Shown: positions 9,001-21,044, counted from the first letter of the stretch. The stretch is DNA of 24,360 nucleotides from Entrophospora sp. SA101 (GCA_958430865.1 CAUDNR010000817.1:1-24360); one strand, 5' to 3'. Translations and numbers: made by a program. Notes: a model not told the origin generated them from the letters alone.

Positions 9001-12000
9001 CGTGTCTCTAACAAAGTAAATGTTCTTTTTATTTTCCTTTTAATAGGATAAAAGCTCATTAAAATCTTATGCACAGGATCGTCTTTCATCCAATATAGCA
9101 CTTGAGATAGCATTGTTAGTTTTATTATGCTCTTCCGACATTGATATCTGCACAATGGCAATAAATTGTTTTAGTCAATTATGCCAAGAAGCTAATCTGT
9201 CAGGTGCAATATTAAGTCATGATATTGAAGAGGCAAACGATATCATACCATATCATATGACAATTGTAGAGAATATGAATGTCTATAACGAATTATCAGA
9301 AACCGCAGATATGTTTCATGGAAAGGTAGCCCAACAACGTCGCATACGTAAATTGTTGCGTATGATGACTAAACCCACTCCAGGTAATCTTGGTGCATGG
9401 GAAGAAGCTTGGCGAAGATGGAGACAATCGATTACCCAATTCTCAAGAACCCCCGATGATCAATTCATTGAATCTCCGGATAGAATCAGAAGATTCATTG
9501 GCAGGGGTCGAGCTACAATCCCTATTCCGCATAAACTACCTGTGTCTCATAGTTCTTCATTTTCAATCCCTGACAATCAACTTACCGAATGGCAGAATTA
9601 CACAGGTTTTTTAACATCATTAGGAGGATGTTGTGTAGATGATAAAATATTAAATAGTGCCAACGAATACGTCGATAATAGATTATCAATGCCACAACCA
9701 ACAGATTATCATACTATGGTCGAGAAATTTATACATGAGATGGTCGATTTATTAACAAATGAAAGAGTGTTTATCGGTGAAATAATCAGAGAAACGTTAG
9801 GGAATGAGTTGAGTCCAAGATTGTTTGTGATACTGTTTCGATATCTGGAAACACTAGTAAAGGATTTTTTTTCAAATGGTCAAGTAATCTCATCTCCCAA
9901 GAACACGGTCATGGTGGAACAATCCATCATTGTGTTGAAACTTATCTTGGATCGTATACATGATTCATCAGAACATTTTTATACTTGTGATCTTGGCAAC
10001 TTGGTACTTTCGTTTGCCAGATATTTAAATAGTTTGGGCACTAATAATATAGCTTTACGTATAAAAAGGAAAATTTGCGTCCTTACGGAAACTTTAATGA
10101 TCAAAAAGGAGTTTGTGAGTCTCAGACAGGAGATCAAGTTAAGAAATAATTTGTTGGAAATGATTATCGAGTGGACTTCTGACTTTTCAACCGTAAATTT
10201 CATATTATTATATTATAATACGTTATATTGTTATTATTTCATTTTTTAATTAGTATTTTTTTTTTTTGTATTAGAAGAATGAAAATTCTATAGGTTTAGA
10301 AAATACTGTAAATAAAAATGAAAAAATGCACCGAGAATTGGATCAAGCATGCCTAAAAACCATAGTTGCGCTATTGGATAAACTTCCACTACAACCTTCT
10401 GATACAAATCTTAATACGGATTTGGCCAGATCCAAATCTAGACTTTTTTATAAATATTTCTCATTTTTTATTAAATTATTAAATCGTTGTCGTATTCTTG
10501 AGGTTGGTGTTTTAATAATAATAATGCTAATAATAATAAATATAATATAAATTAATTTTTATTATTGTTGCATAGGCAATCGATCTTGGAACACACTCGG
10601 CTAAAAATAATCACGATTTACAAATGCTATTATCAAAAGTACGTGTTTTTGGAAATTTATTGTTATTATTGCTGCTATTATTATTAATATCTCAATAAAT
10701 ATTATTTTTTTTAAAAAATAACAAATGATAGTCAAGAGACTTTGTTAAAGATCTTGGACCATTGAAAGATTATACAATTTTGGCGCTTAGCAACCTATTG
10801 AGTGCAAATGTTGATTCCGGCTTGACATTTTCACTTTCAATGGCCTACCACGAAGATTCAAAGACACGAACAGCATTTATGCAGGTTCTTACAAATATTC
10901 TTAATCAAGGAGTAGAATTCGAAGGATTGACCGAGAATGCTATGAAAGAACGTTATGAAAGATTGGTTAATGTGTTCACAGGGCCAGATTTGGATTTTGC
11001 ACTTTCATTATGTGAAGTTTGTCCAGTTATAGAACAAGAAAATCTTGCCGAGGTGCTGGTACTCGCGTTTGATTCTCGTAACAATTTACTACCTTTATTA
11101 AAAGCAATGTTTGACAAAGAAGTTTCTAGAACATTCAATGATTATGATTTGCTTCGACGAAATAGTATTGCGACAAGAATGTTGGGATCTTTTGCTGATA
11201 TTTACGGTGACGAGTATTTGCGCGAGACGCTTCAGCCAGTTTTCAATATGTTATTACGAAAACCAAAAAATTTCAGATGTGAAATTGATCGTGAAAGAAT
11301 GACTACAGATGATAATATTGTTAAAAATTTAAATAATTTAAAAGAGGTTGCTCAATCATTTTTAGATGCCATCTTTGCTTCTTCTTCAACAATACCAAAA
11401 ATGTTTAAATCTGTATGTTACCATCTATCTAAATCGGTGGGCGCTAAATTTCCTGACTCATCTCAAACAACAGTTGGTTCATTTTTATTCTTGAGATTTT
11501 TCAATCCAGGTATAGTTGCACCAGATACCAAAAATCTTTGTAAACCAATTACCGAAGAAAGAATAAAGCGCATATTGCTGTTAGCCACTAAAGTAATACA
11601 AAATTTGGCCAACAATAAAAGGTTTGGCGCAAAAGAACCCTATATGGTTGACATGAATAAATTTTTAGAGTCTAATATTGAAAGATTTAACGAATTTTTA
11701 CGTGAAATTTCCCAAAAAGAATATTCAATTGAAGAATTACGAGAAAATGATGTGCTCCCGCGTAGATTAGATGATGCTCATAAAAAAATTTTACACAAAC
11801 TTTTGTATGACAATCAAGAAAGGATGAGTAGAGATTTACAAACTCGTAGAGTTAAAAACAATCTGCAAAGTTCATTAACATCTGCTTCCAACATATCTAA
11901 AACAGCAACATCTGGCACAACAACAACAGCAACAACGACAACGACAACAACAACAACAGCAACAACAACAGCGACAACAACAACAACAACAACGCCGACG

Positions 12001-15000
12001 ATAGCAACAGATTCGGAACAAGCACAAAAAAATAAACGTGAATGGGACAGAATATCCACATTGTTAGCACAATTAGATCCACCAAATATCAATTCAAATA
12101 AGGAGTTCAAGAGATACAATGCTATTTATTATCAGTCCAATAATCATTTATACGCTGAATTTATGAAGCGTTATGAGAACCGAAACTTGGAACCAATTGC
12201 CACTAAAAAATTGTTTTATCGAGGTGGTGTGTCGAAAGAACGTAGACCTGTTTTTTATTATATTGCCCGAAGAGTTGACGCTGAAGCTATTGATATTGAA
12301 CTTTTGATGTACTACGTTCTTCACGTAAGTTAATTGTTATTTATTTGTTGTTGGGATATCATCAGTAATATATTATATATAAAAAAATTTTTTTTTTACC
12401 AGATAATCGCAAACTGTATGAATAGACCATTCGAGATACTTTTTGATTTGACACAATTTGGTTTATCAAACGAAATACAATCACAATGGGTTCAACAATT
12501 TATACAAATTCTTCCATCGGACGTAATTGAAAATTTGGCAACACTTTATTTTTACAATACAAATTCACCATTTAAAAAATTTTGTAAAAAATTAGCATAT
12601 CCTATCACCAATAAATTGGCCAGAAAAATTGTTTTTTGTTGTTCATTGAATGATCTTCATGAATATATTTTACCTACAGAAGTTCAATTACCAAGCACTA
12701 CAAGTAAGTTATTGTTTTTGGGCAAGACTTTTTGATTAATTATTTTGTTTATTTGATTCTAATATTTGACATAATAATAATTGTTATTATTCCTCCCCCC
12801 TCACTCCAAAAAAAAAAACAAACAAATAATTAGCACAATTGGACACAGATCATTGTACTTCTTTCAACCATGTTAGTCGCATATCTCACTATCGCATGCA
12901 AGTTAATTGTACGATGAAAGTGAGCAATGAGCACATTCAAGTCATAACGGTAACTAACTAATTTTGATATTTAGAATAATGCTTATTTCATTCTTATTGA
13001 TTAATATTTTATTCGTATTTAAAAAAAATCAAAAAAAAATTTTTTTTATATAGAACAGAAAACAGGATTTATTTAACGGATTAAGTTGCTATTTGAATGA
13101 TGTTTATCACATATCAGTAATTGAAGATGTGAGTAATTTATCACATAGATACGATGACAGTGAATTTGTAATCAAACAAAATAATGGTAGACCTTCGTTA
13201 GCATTCTCAAGTTCTAGACGTGAACAAATTATGCAAGTAAGTAATATCGACAAGAGCGGCGGTATGATTTATATAATAATGATAATAATAATTATCAAGC
13301 GTAATAATAATCCATTACGATATTTGTTTGTAGGCAATAAGAACATCTAAAGCAGGATTTCAAATAGCTAGACCATCACCAAATGCTGAACGGACAATTA
13401 CCCCAAATAGTGTACCAGGCACGTTTCTAAACATGGCATTGTTAAATATTGGAAGTGAAGACCCAAACTTAAGATTAACTTCGTATAATCTGTTGGTGGC
13501 ATTAAGTCTTGCATTTAACTTTGATGTTGGAAATCATTTACTCAGTGCTAAAGGTAATTTAAATTTTCTTTTTATTCGTATTATAATAAATCAGTAATTT
13601 AATGTTGATAATTGAATATTGATTATTTTCTTGTCAATTTATATTAGGTTTATGTATTCCTGTAAATAATACAAATTTTGTTGTACAACTAAGTCAAAGA
13701 TTGGCAATAAATGAAGCACGTCTTACGCTGGAATTTCTTACTGAATTTTTTGTTGGATTCAATAAATCAAGCATACCACAAAAACATTTATGTCTTTTGT
13801 ATATGGCGCCTTGGTTACAAAATTTAGCATTGTATGTAGTAAATGGACCTGATAATCAGCAATTTATTCTGAAAGCTAAAGAAATTATTCGATCGTTGAT
13901 TGATTTGACTGCAAAAGAAACCGAGGTAAATTAAAATAATTTTAAAGAAAAAAAAAACAATAGTATTTTAATTTATCTAAAATAAAAAAATTTTTTTTTT
14001 TTGCAAAAAATGATCTAGTTATATACCGCTATTCAAACTAAAATTTGGAGCACATTGATAGGTATAGATGAACTGACAAGTTTAATTATAGATGAATTTA
14101 TTGCATATGCAGTTGAACATGGGATTGGTTCAATACAATCAGAAACAGTGGCAAACACAATAGTCACGTTATCATCAATTAGTGTTCGTGGTAAAATAAT
14201 TTCCAGGCTTCGAAGGGTTATATCAAAAACATCTTTACAACCAAGCAGAGACCTAAAAGACAATCCATCCTGGACTGATATTTCTGTTTTGATTCGATTC
14301 AACCTGATGCTCTCATTCAACAATCTTCAACACATATCCGTTCACCTCCCGGAATTATTCCACATCGTATCACTACTGGTATCAACTGGATCACAGCTTA
14401 TACGAGCATCAATTCATGGACTTATTGTCAATCTGGTTCAGAGTTTGTGCACAACACCGTCATCTGATAGTGATAACAATGAAAACCGTAAATTTCTAAA
14501 ACTGTTGCTGACCGAGTTGTCAGAACCAAAACATCGATTTTTTTTCGGATTGACTAATTCACCAGGAAATGGTGCTTTTGATATATCAACAAAATCAACA
14601 GATAATTTAAGTGATAACTTACCATTAAATTCATTGGAAAATGTTATTCAAACTTTATTGGAAGTAATGAAATATGGCGCACCCTCGATTGGTATGTGTC
14701 ATTCGATAAATGTATGTCCATGTGTGTTTATTATATATGTTAATTGAAACAAATTTTTTTCCTCAAAATCATAAACAGATGTAGCAAATTCATGGAGAGC
14801 ACGTTGGATGGGATTAATTACAAGTACAGCATTTCAATATAATCCTGCGATACAACCAAGAGCATTTGTAGCACTAGGATGTCTTGCACATGAAGAGGTA
14901 GACGATGATCTTTTGTATCAGATATTGGTAGCACTCAAGGGGGCATTGAATCAATTTGATCAAGAAGATTGCTTACTAGTCATTAGCATACTGATGTGTC

Positions 15001-15959
15001 TTACCAATATTGTAAAAAATCTACCAATTGAATCACGTTATCTCCAAAAAATGTTTTGGTTGGCGATGGCTCTTATACAAATAGGCCATGTTCCAATTTT
15101 CCAAAGTGCGTTAGGACTATTACACTCTGTATTGTATTCGTTGGATAGTAAAGGATTTTTTATACATGAGGGGTTTGATAAAGTTTTGATGAGATCAAGA
15201 AGATCGTTAGAATCTGTTACCGAAAGATTAGACGAGATATCCGGTGTTAATTATGAGCATTTTTCATTTGCAGTGGCTGCTACACTTTTGAGATGCTTGA
15301 AAAATGGAGCAACAAGAGTTGCAACACAAAATGTATTAATATCATTTTTGGAAATAGCATCAAAAACTGGAGTTCACAATAACAAAACGACAATCCGTTC
15401 AAATTTATTAGGATATATGGCAGCTCTTTTACCGTTATCGGCCAATAACGTTGACATGAAAGAGTTGTTGTTGTTGTCGGGCGCAAATGATATAGAGATA
15501 GACAACTCGGAGCCGACTTTTAAGATTTTTGAGAAAATTGATATACCAGATAATCAAACAGCTTTGTTACTAGTATCACTGATGGTAGCAATGTTAAGTT
15601 ATGCGGAACAAGAGACCGAAAAATTGTTTTTATATGGATTTTTAGCAGAAGCAGCAGAAATTGTTCCAGAAGTTTTTGCTCTGGTGTATGAAACATTGTT
15701 GCCTAGAATGATTAACATTGTATCGGACGAGGAAATTTCACCAATAATAATAGATTCAGTACAAGCAATTATTATTACAGCAATTTCCGAACCTGAATAT
15801 AAAAAGAAACTAAAAGGAACTCAACTGTATTATTTAAATGAGATTGGGTTTAAAAGTTTGTCAGATAATGCAATAAAAGGCGATTTATCTCAAAGCAAGA
15901 TTAGAAAAAATTTGGAATTAACGTGTCAATTAATAGAATCAATTACTCGTATAAATTAA
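6050..15959 (+). CDS. NF1: Neurofibromin-type Ras GTPase-activating protein (NF1/IRA family), complete, 18 exons
   Basis: The protein switches Ras off by speeding GTP hydrolysis, acting at the cytoplasmic face of membranes. Exons: 6050-6118, 6227-6370, 6458-7594, 7711-7875, 7969-8169, 8283-8677, 8826-8955, 9047-10192, 10275-10502, 10576-10638, 10732-12324, 12403-12703, 12834-12949, 13054-13236, 13334-13553, 13648-13925, 14019-14691, 14779-15959. All introns are GT-AG (73-148 nt) and the frame is continuous, about 2740 residues; human neurofibromin has about 2820. Similarity is collinear throughout: an N-terminal helical region (WPLQTVLLIICPDI), the GAP-related domain (about 1227-1560), Sec14-PH (about 1660-1970) and a C-terminal region (LLNIGSEDPNLR, LSFNNLQH, FQYNPAIQPRA). 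The human Ser-rich tail with its nuclear localisation signal is missing. A Ser/Thr/Asn-rich insert spans about residues 127-237. The start is supported by similarity right after it (IQSYIDRIKVNLPTK). Neighbours: a duplicated 5' end upstream and a convergent kinase gene 180 bp downstream. The family call is certain; the symbol is by homology. Confidence 0.95.
10732..11810 (+). other. RasGAP catalytic domain (GAP-related domain) within the NF1-type gene
   Basis: This part of exon 11 encodes the catalytic domain, beginning near LSNLLSANVDSG. The arginine finger that enters the Ras active site lies in LLRRNSIATRM. By alignment with human LFRGNS (Arg1276) it is the first arginine, CGA at 11155-11157, residue about 1368. 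The FLR signature reads FLRFFNPGIVAP (residues about 1479-1490). A lysine in CKPITEERIKR (about 1497) matches human Lys1423, a site that matters for Ras binding. With these residues present, I expect an active GAP. Confidence 0.93.
11917..12000 (+). repeat. ACN trinucleotide tract encoding a threonine-rich linker
   Basis: This is a run of 28 codons, mostly ACA with some ACG and scattered GCA/GCG plus one CCG. It encodes an almost pure threonine stretch (residues about 1622-1649) between the GAP domain and the Sec14-PH module. The mix of ACA and ACG suggests an expanded repeat that has since collected silent changes. It falls between domains, so it should act only as a flexible spacer. Confidence 0.9.
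12031..13378 (+). other. Sec14-like plus PH-like module within the NF1-type gene
   Basis: The exons from late 11 to early 15 encode the bipartite Sec14-PH module found in neurofibromins. Recognisable pieces are KREWDRISTLLAQLDPP, PVFYYIARRVDAEAID, LLMYYVLHIIANCM and the PH-like stretch with VFLND-type equivalents (CYLNDVYHISVIEDV). In human neurofibromin this module binds glycerophospholipids. The spacing and order match, so the same lipid-binding role is inferred. Confidence 0.85.
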
Positions 15960-16139
15960 CCATTTAAATTAATTTTTTTTTTAATTAAATTTATCAATTA
16001 TTTTATTTATTTAAACTAATTTTGTAAATAATATGTTTAATTGTTGATTATTATAATCATAAAACTAAAAAACTAAAAAAAAAAAAATAGTAAAATATAA
16101 ATAAAAAACGAATGTTTTTAATTCATTGTTTTTTAAGGT

Positions 16140-17670
16140 TTAATCTAAAGAATGATTGGATAATTGGTGATCAACATTGTTGTTGTTGTTGTTGTTGTCG
16201 TCGTCGTCGTCGTCGTTGTTGTTGTCATTAATATTGCCAATAACTGCATGAAAATTTAATAATCTACTAGTGTAAACAGCTTTTGGATGAAAATTGTTTG
16301 TTGAATCAAATATCGTGATTTTATTATCATCCAATCCATCAAATTCTTTCCTAATTAATTCCAATTCATCGAGTTTCTTTTTAGAATAATGACTAATTTT
16401 ATGTCCGTCAAATGAATTATGCCAAAATGAAATCATGTCAAAAATTTCTCTTGAAGTTGGTCTTTTATCTGGATTAGCATTCATACACCTGCATGCTAAA
16501 TCAATAAAAAATTTCGGTGTATTGTTTTTTGAAAGCTCGGGCCTTAAATTCTTGTTACATATATCTATTGCAAGAGCAGCATCATGTGCCAAATTTTTGA
16601 ATGGTTGTTGACCTGTTGAAATCACAGACATCAAAACTCCAAAACTATAAACATCAGATGCCATTATATATGGTTGATTCCTTAAGACTTCCGGAGCGAT
16701 ATATGGCAGCACTCCATAAACATTGATTTTAGCATCATCATCATCATTAATATCTGTATTACTATTTGATAACAAATCTTGATTAGCTGGAATTGACAAT
16801 CCCAGATCTGAAATCAGAGTAGTATACTTGTCAATCTTTAAAATATTACCAGTATGAAGGTCACGATGTATAGCCTTTTGTCTGTGAAGATAATGCAGAC
16901 CCCAAATGATATTATATAAAGTGGATATTTTATCTTTCCATTTCATAATTGTAAAATTTTCATGTAGATAGTGTTGAAGATTCCCATTTTCTGCATATTG
17001 CATCACAAAAATGTATTCATTTGTGGATGGATCTTTTGATAAACCATAAATTTTAACTATTGCGTAATCTTGAAGTTTGATATATTCTTCAAGCTAATCG
17101 AATAAATAAAAAATAAGTAAGTAATGACATTAATTATAATAATAATAGTAATAATAATAATAATAATATCTACTATTATTATATAGATATAAATACCTTT
17201 AGTAAAAATCCATCTGAAATATTTTGCGAATTATTTAATTTTTTCAATGCTACAATCATATCTTTACAATATCTTATACGCTTTCTCTCGTCAACCGATC
17301 TTTTACCGTTCAACCAAGTGGCTTTGTACACGGTGGAAAAACCACCTTCACCAATCTTTTCAACATTTGTTAGATCGTCAAAAGGAATCCATTGAAGGTA
17401 GTTGAAATTGTTGAATGATTGTGTTTTGATCTGTGTACTTTTGATTATCTCGTCGATTTTTTTATTACCACTGGACCAACCTTTTGTTAATAATTGCGGA
17501 TCACATTTTTGGCACCACGAATGGTATGTGTTGTATCTTTTACAACTTGAACATTTACCATACCTTTCATCTCTTTCATCCGAATATTCGTCATTGTTAT
17601 TTTCACTTTTACTTTTATTTTTGCTCTTTTTTGTTCTTTTGTTTGTGGTTTTGCTTAAACACACTCCCAT
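16140..17670 (-). CDS. TKL-type protein kinase with acylation signal and CxxC-CxxC leader, complete, two exons
   Basis: Exon 1 is 17670-17197 and exon 2 is 17093-16140; the intron of 103 nt (GTATTT...TTAG) contains TAA/TAT repeats. The product is about 475 residues. It begins MGVCLSK: Gly2 and Ser6 fit N-myristoylation, Cys4 could be palmitoylated, and a Lys-rich stretch follows, so membrane anchoring is likely. Cys40, 43, 53 and 56 form a CxxC-x9-CxxC pair that could bind zinc. Then come the P-loop IGEGGFSTVYKA (about 106-117), VALKK with the ATP-binding lysine (about 143), HRDLHTGNIL (Asp about 236), DLG in place of DFG (about 254) and YIAPEVL (about 289-295). All catalytic residues are present, so it should be active, presumably on Ser/Thr; the substrate is unknown. 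The tail has YTSRLL and Asp/Asn runs encoded by GAC/AAC repeats (about 16176-16226). The leader is typical of the large Glomeromycotina kinase families. It faces the RasGAP gene tail to tail, with 180 bp between the stop codons. Confidence 0.93.
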
Positions 17671-18438
17671 CGTTTATTAATTAATATTAACCATTAAGAA
17701 GGAACGGAATTAAGTTGGTGTAACAGAATTATGGTTATAGTTGATATTAATATTAATATTAATATTAGAATGTTAAACTAATAAATAATCCATTAAGCAA
17801 ATAAGAAATGCACAATTCTTAATGTTAATATTGATAATTAACGTTAAATATTTAATATTAACATTTAACATTAAAAAATTGCCAAAACAAGATGAATGTT
17901 TTTTTCGTGTTGGTAGATTATCCACTTATATTTATATGGAACAAACATTATATTAAATTAATTAATATGGAAGGTTTTCAGGGGGGCTACATACATATTT
18001 GGAACTATTCCTCTATTGCTATTACTATGTAATTAAGGGATTGTCATATTGCATCGTTCACCCATTAAAAAAAAAAAACCATTCACATTCAAAAGACAAC
18101 GTTTTGTGAACCTTTCTTTGATTGGCGTCAAACAAAATAAATAATTCTACCTTGTGTTTGAACCTTATAAAAAAACGCCACCACTTCACTAATTCTCGGG
18201 GTAAGGAAAATCAAACCAATCAAATTACAAATCCTTCAATAAACACAATTTTATTTTTGTTTAAAAAGCCAAAATAATAAAAAAATATTTGTGATATTTT
18301 TCATCAATGATAAAAGATCATGGAATTGTGTTGACATTTATTGATTTGATCAACAGAGGATTTTGACAGAGGCAATTTTTTTTTTAAAAAAAAAAAAAGT
18401 ATTGACTTAATCACTATTATTTTATTTTTAGAGGATAA
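17671..18438. other. Spacer upstream of the minus-strand kinase, no supported gene
   Basis: This should hold the kinase promoter (reading leftwards) but shows no clear core element. It has TTAATA-type repeats (about 17743-17767), several TTAATATTAA-like short palindromes (17820-17880), and A/T homopolymers around 18070 and 18380-18400. I see no RNA gene or open frame worth reporting. Confidence 0.5.
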
Positions 18439-19640
18439 CAAATATATAAATTCACATTGGGTGGCATGAACAAAGCTTACGAAAACAATAATACTGACTC
18501 AAGAATCCTTTTTATTAGAGTCTCACTACAGGTTGGATTTATTTCACAGTCCCAACAATTCAAGAATTCCAGCAAGAATGAAGATAATGATCGTAATGAT
18601 AAACATCGGGATAAAGGTGGGTGGTGGTGGTGGTAACAACAATTGTGGAGATTGCCCTGAACAAGCTCTTCAAATCGTGATGATGGCAGAGATACTATTA
18701 TTATTGGATTTTTTTTAGCAACTACTCAATACAACAACAACAATAATAACAATTATCAAGACAATAGAAATTTTAAACAACGGTATGATGAGCCTGAAGA
18801 AGTATATCATCCAAATAAAATTCCAAGAAATATAGGAAATAATCAAAACTTGCCTGAAAATGGGAATGGCCATGTTTCTGGTAATTTGAATATTGTATGT
18901 TTTTTTTGAATCGTTAACCTTGAATTTATTAACACCTGATTTATCTCTGGTCATTGGGTAAATGAATGGGATGGTAACGAAATGTCTGCTTCGGTTAATG
19001 ATTATTATGACAATAGAAAAATGAGGGCTGGAAGAGCAGAGGCTGTTGGTAGTGTATGTGGTAGAAAAGATGAAGATGAGCCTGATGAGCCTGATGAATC
19101 TGATGAGGAATATGAGAAGATTATTCTAGAGGATCAGCAAATTGCAAATTTCAGATCCATCACATTACCATAAATTTTTACAGAGTTTGATATATTGTTA
19201 CCAGACCCTCCGTTAAATTTAAGCTGTGTTTATGATTATGATGATGATGATAATGTGATCATTGACCTGGGAGGGGATGAAGGAGCCTTGAGGATTTGGG
19301 AACAAGAAGTATTGTTGGATCACTTGGTGAGGAAAAGGTTCGATTGCAAATTGTTGAGGGGGAAAAGAGATCATTAAGGATAAACCAAGCTATGTCTTTA
19401 AAGGCAAAGAAATCTTGAAAAAAATCTTATTTCCCTATAAAAATTTTCCCAATCTAAATGCGTATAATGTGCACGTAATTTTCTGGAAATCATGCATTTG
19501 CACATGGAGAAATTTGATCTAACAAAAATTGGAGAAAAAATATAATGTGGAAATTTGCCTGGTTAGAACGTACAAGATGTAAATATTGTAATTATGAATT
19601 ATATGAATCAAGTGGAAGATTCAAAGAAGATGCCAATTAG
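18439..19640 (+). pseudogene. Unrecognised coding-like tract with stops and frame changes (decaying gene, or gene with unresolved introns)
   Basis: One frame (first ATG at 18466) stays coding-like to 19377 with only five internal stops (18634, 18658, 18907, 18937, 19171); about 25 would be expected by chance in DNA this A/T-rich. The product is polar: an Asn-rich part (18730-18890), an acidic DEDEPDEPDESDEEYE part (about 19072-19119), then IWEQEVLLDHLVRKRFDCKLL. Near 19361, at a GGGGGAAAAG run, the reading moves to a second frame (KDKPSYVFKGKEILKKILF) up to 19522. A third frame follows from about 19548 (WLERTRCKYCNYELYES, with a CxxC) to TAG at 19638. The first two stops vanish if 18617-18718 is an intron (AAAG|GTGGGT...TTTTTTAG|CA, in frame), and GTATGT at 18895 could be a second donor. 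I do not recognise the family. Several unrelated lesions favour a pseudogene. Confidence 0.5.
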
Positions 19641-19826
19641 TATCGAACTATTAGTAAAAAGACAATCAGAAGATAAAATAACGAACCTGGATCAATGATG
19701 ATTAGTACACCCCTATAAAAAATAACATACTAAAACGAAATTACAAAAAATTACGGAAAACCAGTATATACTCTGTTCCTATTACTATTCGAATATCAGA
19801 TATTAATATTCGAAATTGATGTCAAA

Positions 19827-19843
19827 TATTCGAATATTCGTAA

Positions 19844-19877
<34 letters not shown>

Positions 19878-19893
19878 TTCGAATATTCGAATA
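19827..19893. repeat. 14-bp perfect inverted repeat flanking a TAA microsatellite
   Basis: TATTCGAATATTCG at 19827-19840 is the exact reverse complement of CGAATATTCGAATA at 19880-19893. The 39 nt between them are mostly TAA repeats. The palindrome CGAATATTCG is present in both arms, and related ATTCGAA(T) pieces lie at about 19788 and 19808. Confidence 0.8.
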
Positions 19894-21044
19894 AGAATCA
19901 GCCGGTAGGATGGATAAACTTTTATCATTATTAGACAAATAATATTTTTGAGTTTCCAAAACTATAGAGTTTCGCAACTGTGCGAGTTTTTGATTTAGTT
20001 TTGACTTTCTCCTCTTCAAAATAGTTTTGGCGACCAATATTAGTATACGAATTCACTAAAAATAATAGTCTTAACAAAATCTAAATAAAAATCACTCAAA
20101 AGTTTTGAATTTTCTTTAAGAAAAAAAAAAGGACATTATGAATATGTTTTCACAAATTTCTATATACATGGTTTTTCTCAAAATATTTGCATGTCCAACT
20201 ATCATATGTTGAACGTTATTTGAGTTAGTTGAAATTGAACTGAAACAGGAATGTAAACTAGTATTATCCAAAACATCAGATGAAAATAGTGTATATATTA
20301 GAAATCTTTTATATCACTGTCAGATATATATCCCATTCGTGATCAAAGGGTCCACCACAACTATTATTACCTAATGGTTCGTTATCATTATATTACATTA
20401 GTAGTAATAATACCTACTACTAACATTATTACTATTATTTACTAATAATAATATTATATCTCTTAATTCGCCGTCATTGTGATTATTTAATGATTCATTG
20501 TTATTATATTTTATTCTGTTACGATATGGGAGCAAATTAGTGGTAGATTTTTTTCTTGTCATTCTAAGTAATGAAATGAATGAGTCGAGAGAATATTTTT
20601 TTATCATACAAAAAGGGGAGGAAATTTATCAGACAGTTAAGTCGTTTAAAACTCTTTAGCCGATTTTTTTTTCGGCCGGTTGACATCATTAATAGGAACA
20701 CTGGTTTTTGTAATTTTTCCGTTTTAGGATGTTTTCCGTATATTTTTATAGAGCAGAAGCGTTCAAATATGTACAACAAAAAATTATATAACTTCTAATA
20801 AAATGTCAATAGATTAAAGAGTGAAATTCCACATAAAGATTTATATTAATATAATAGTTCAGAAGGATTTTATGATTCTATTATTTTTTTTTTTTATAAA
20901 TCGAATATTTTTTAGAGAATATCACGTGATTTTTACGGTACATCCAGAATGCTTTTACGGGTATCTCGATTTAGCAGACAAATTTCTTGTCTATTAAATA
21001 AAGAGGATTCATCGTGTACTATTTTTAGTTTACCGGGTTTTTGC

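Noticed and set aside
11814..12119. 101- and 62-codon minus-strand frames rich in Val/Leu
   Set aside because: Shadows of the ACN repeat in the RasGAP exon on the opposite strand.
17402..17684. 92- and 66-codon plus-strand frames
   Set aside because: Antisense shadows of kinase exon 1, whose kinase motifs and N-terminal signal are clear.
20580..20798. 72-codon ATG open frame with an antisense partner
   Set aside because: No domain or splice context; both strands open at once suggests a local lack of stops. Not supported as a gene.
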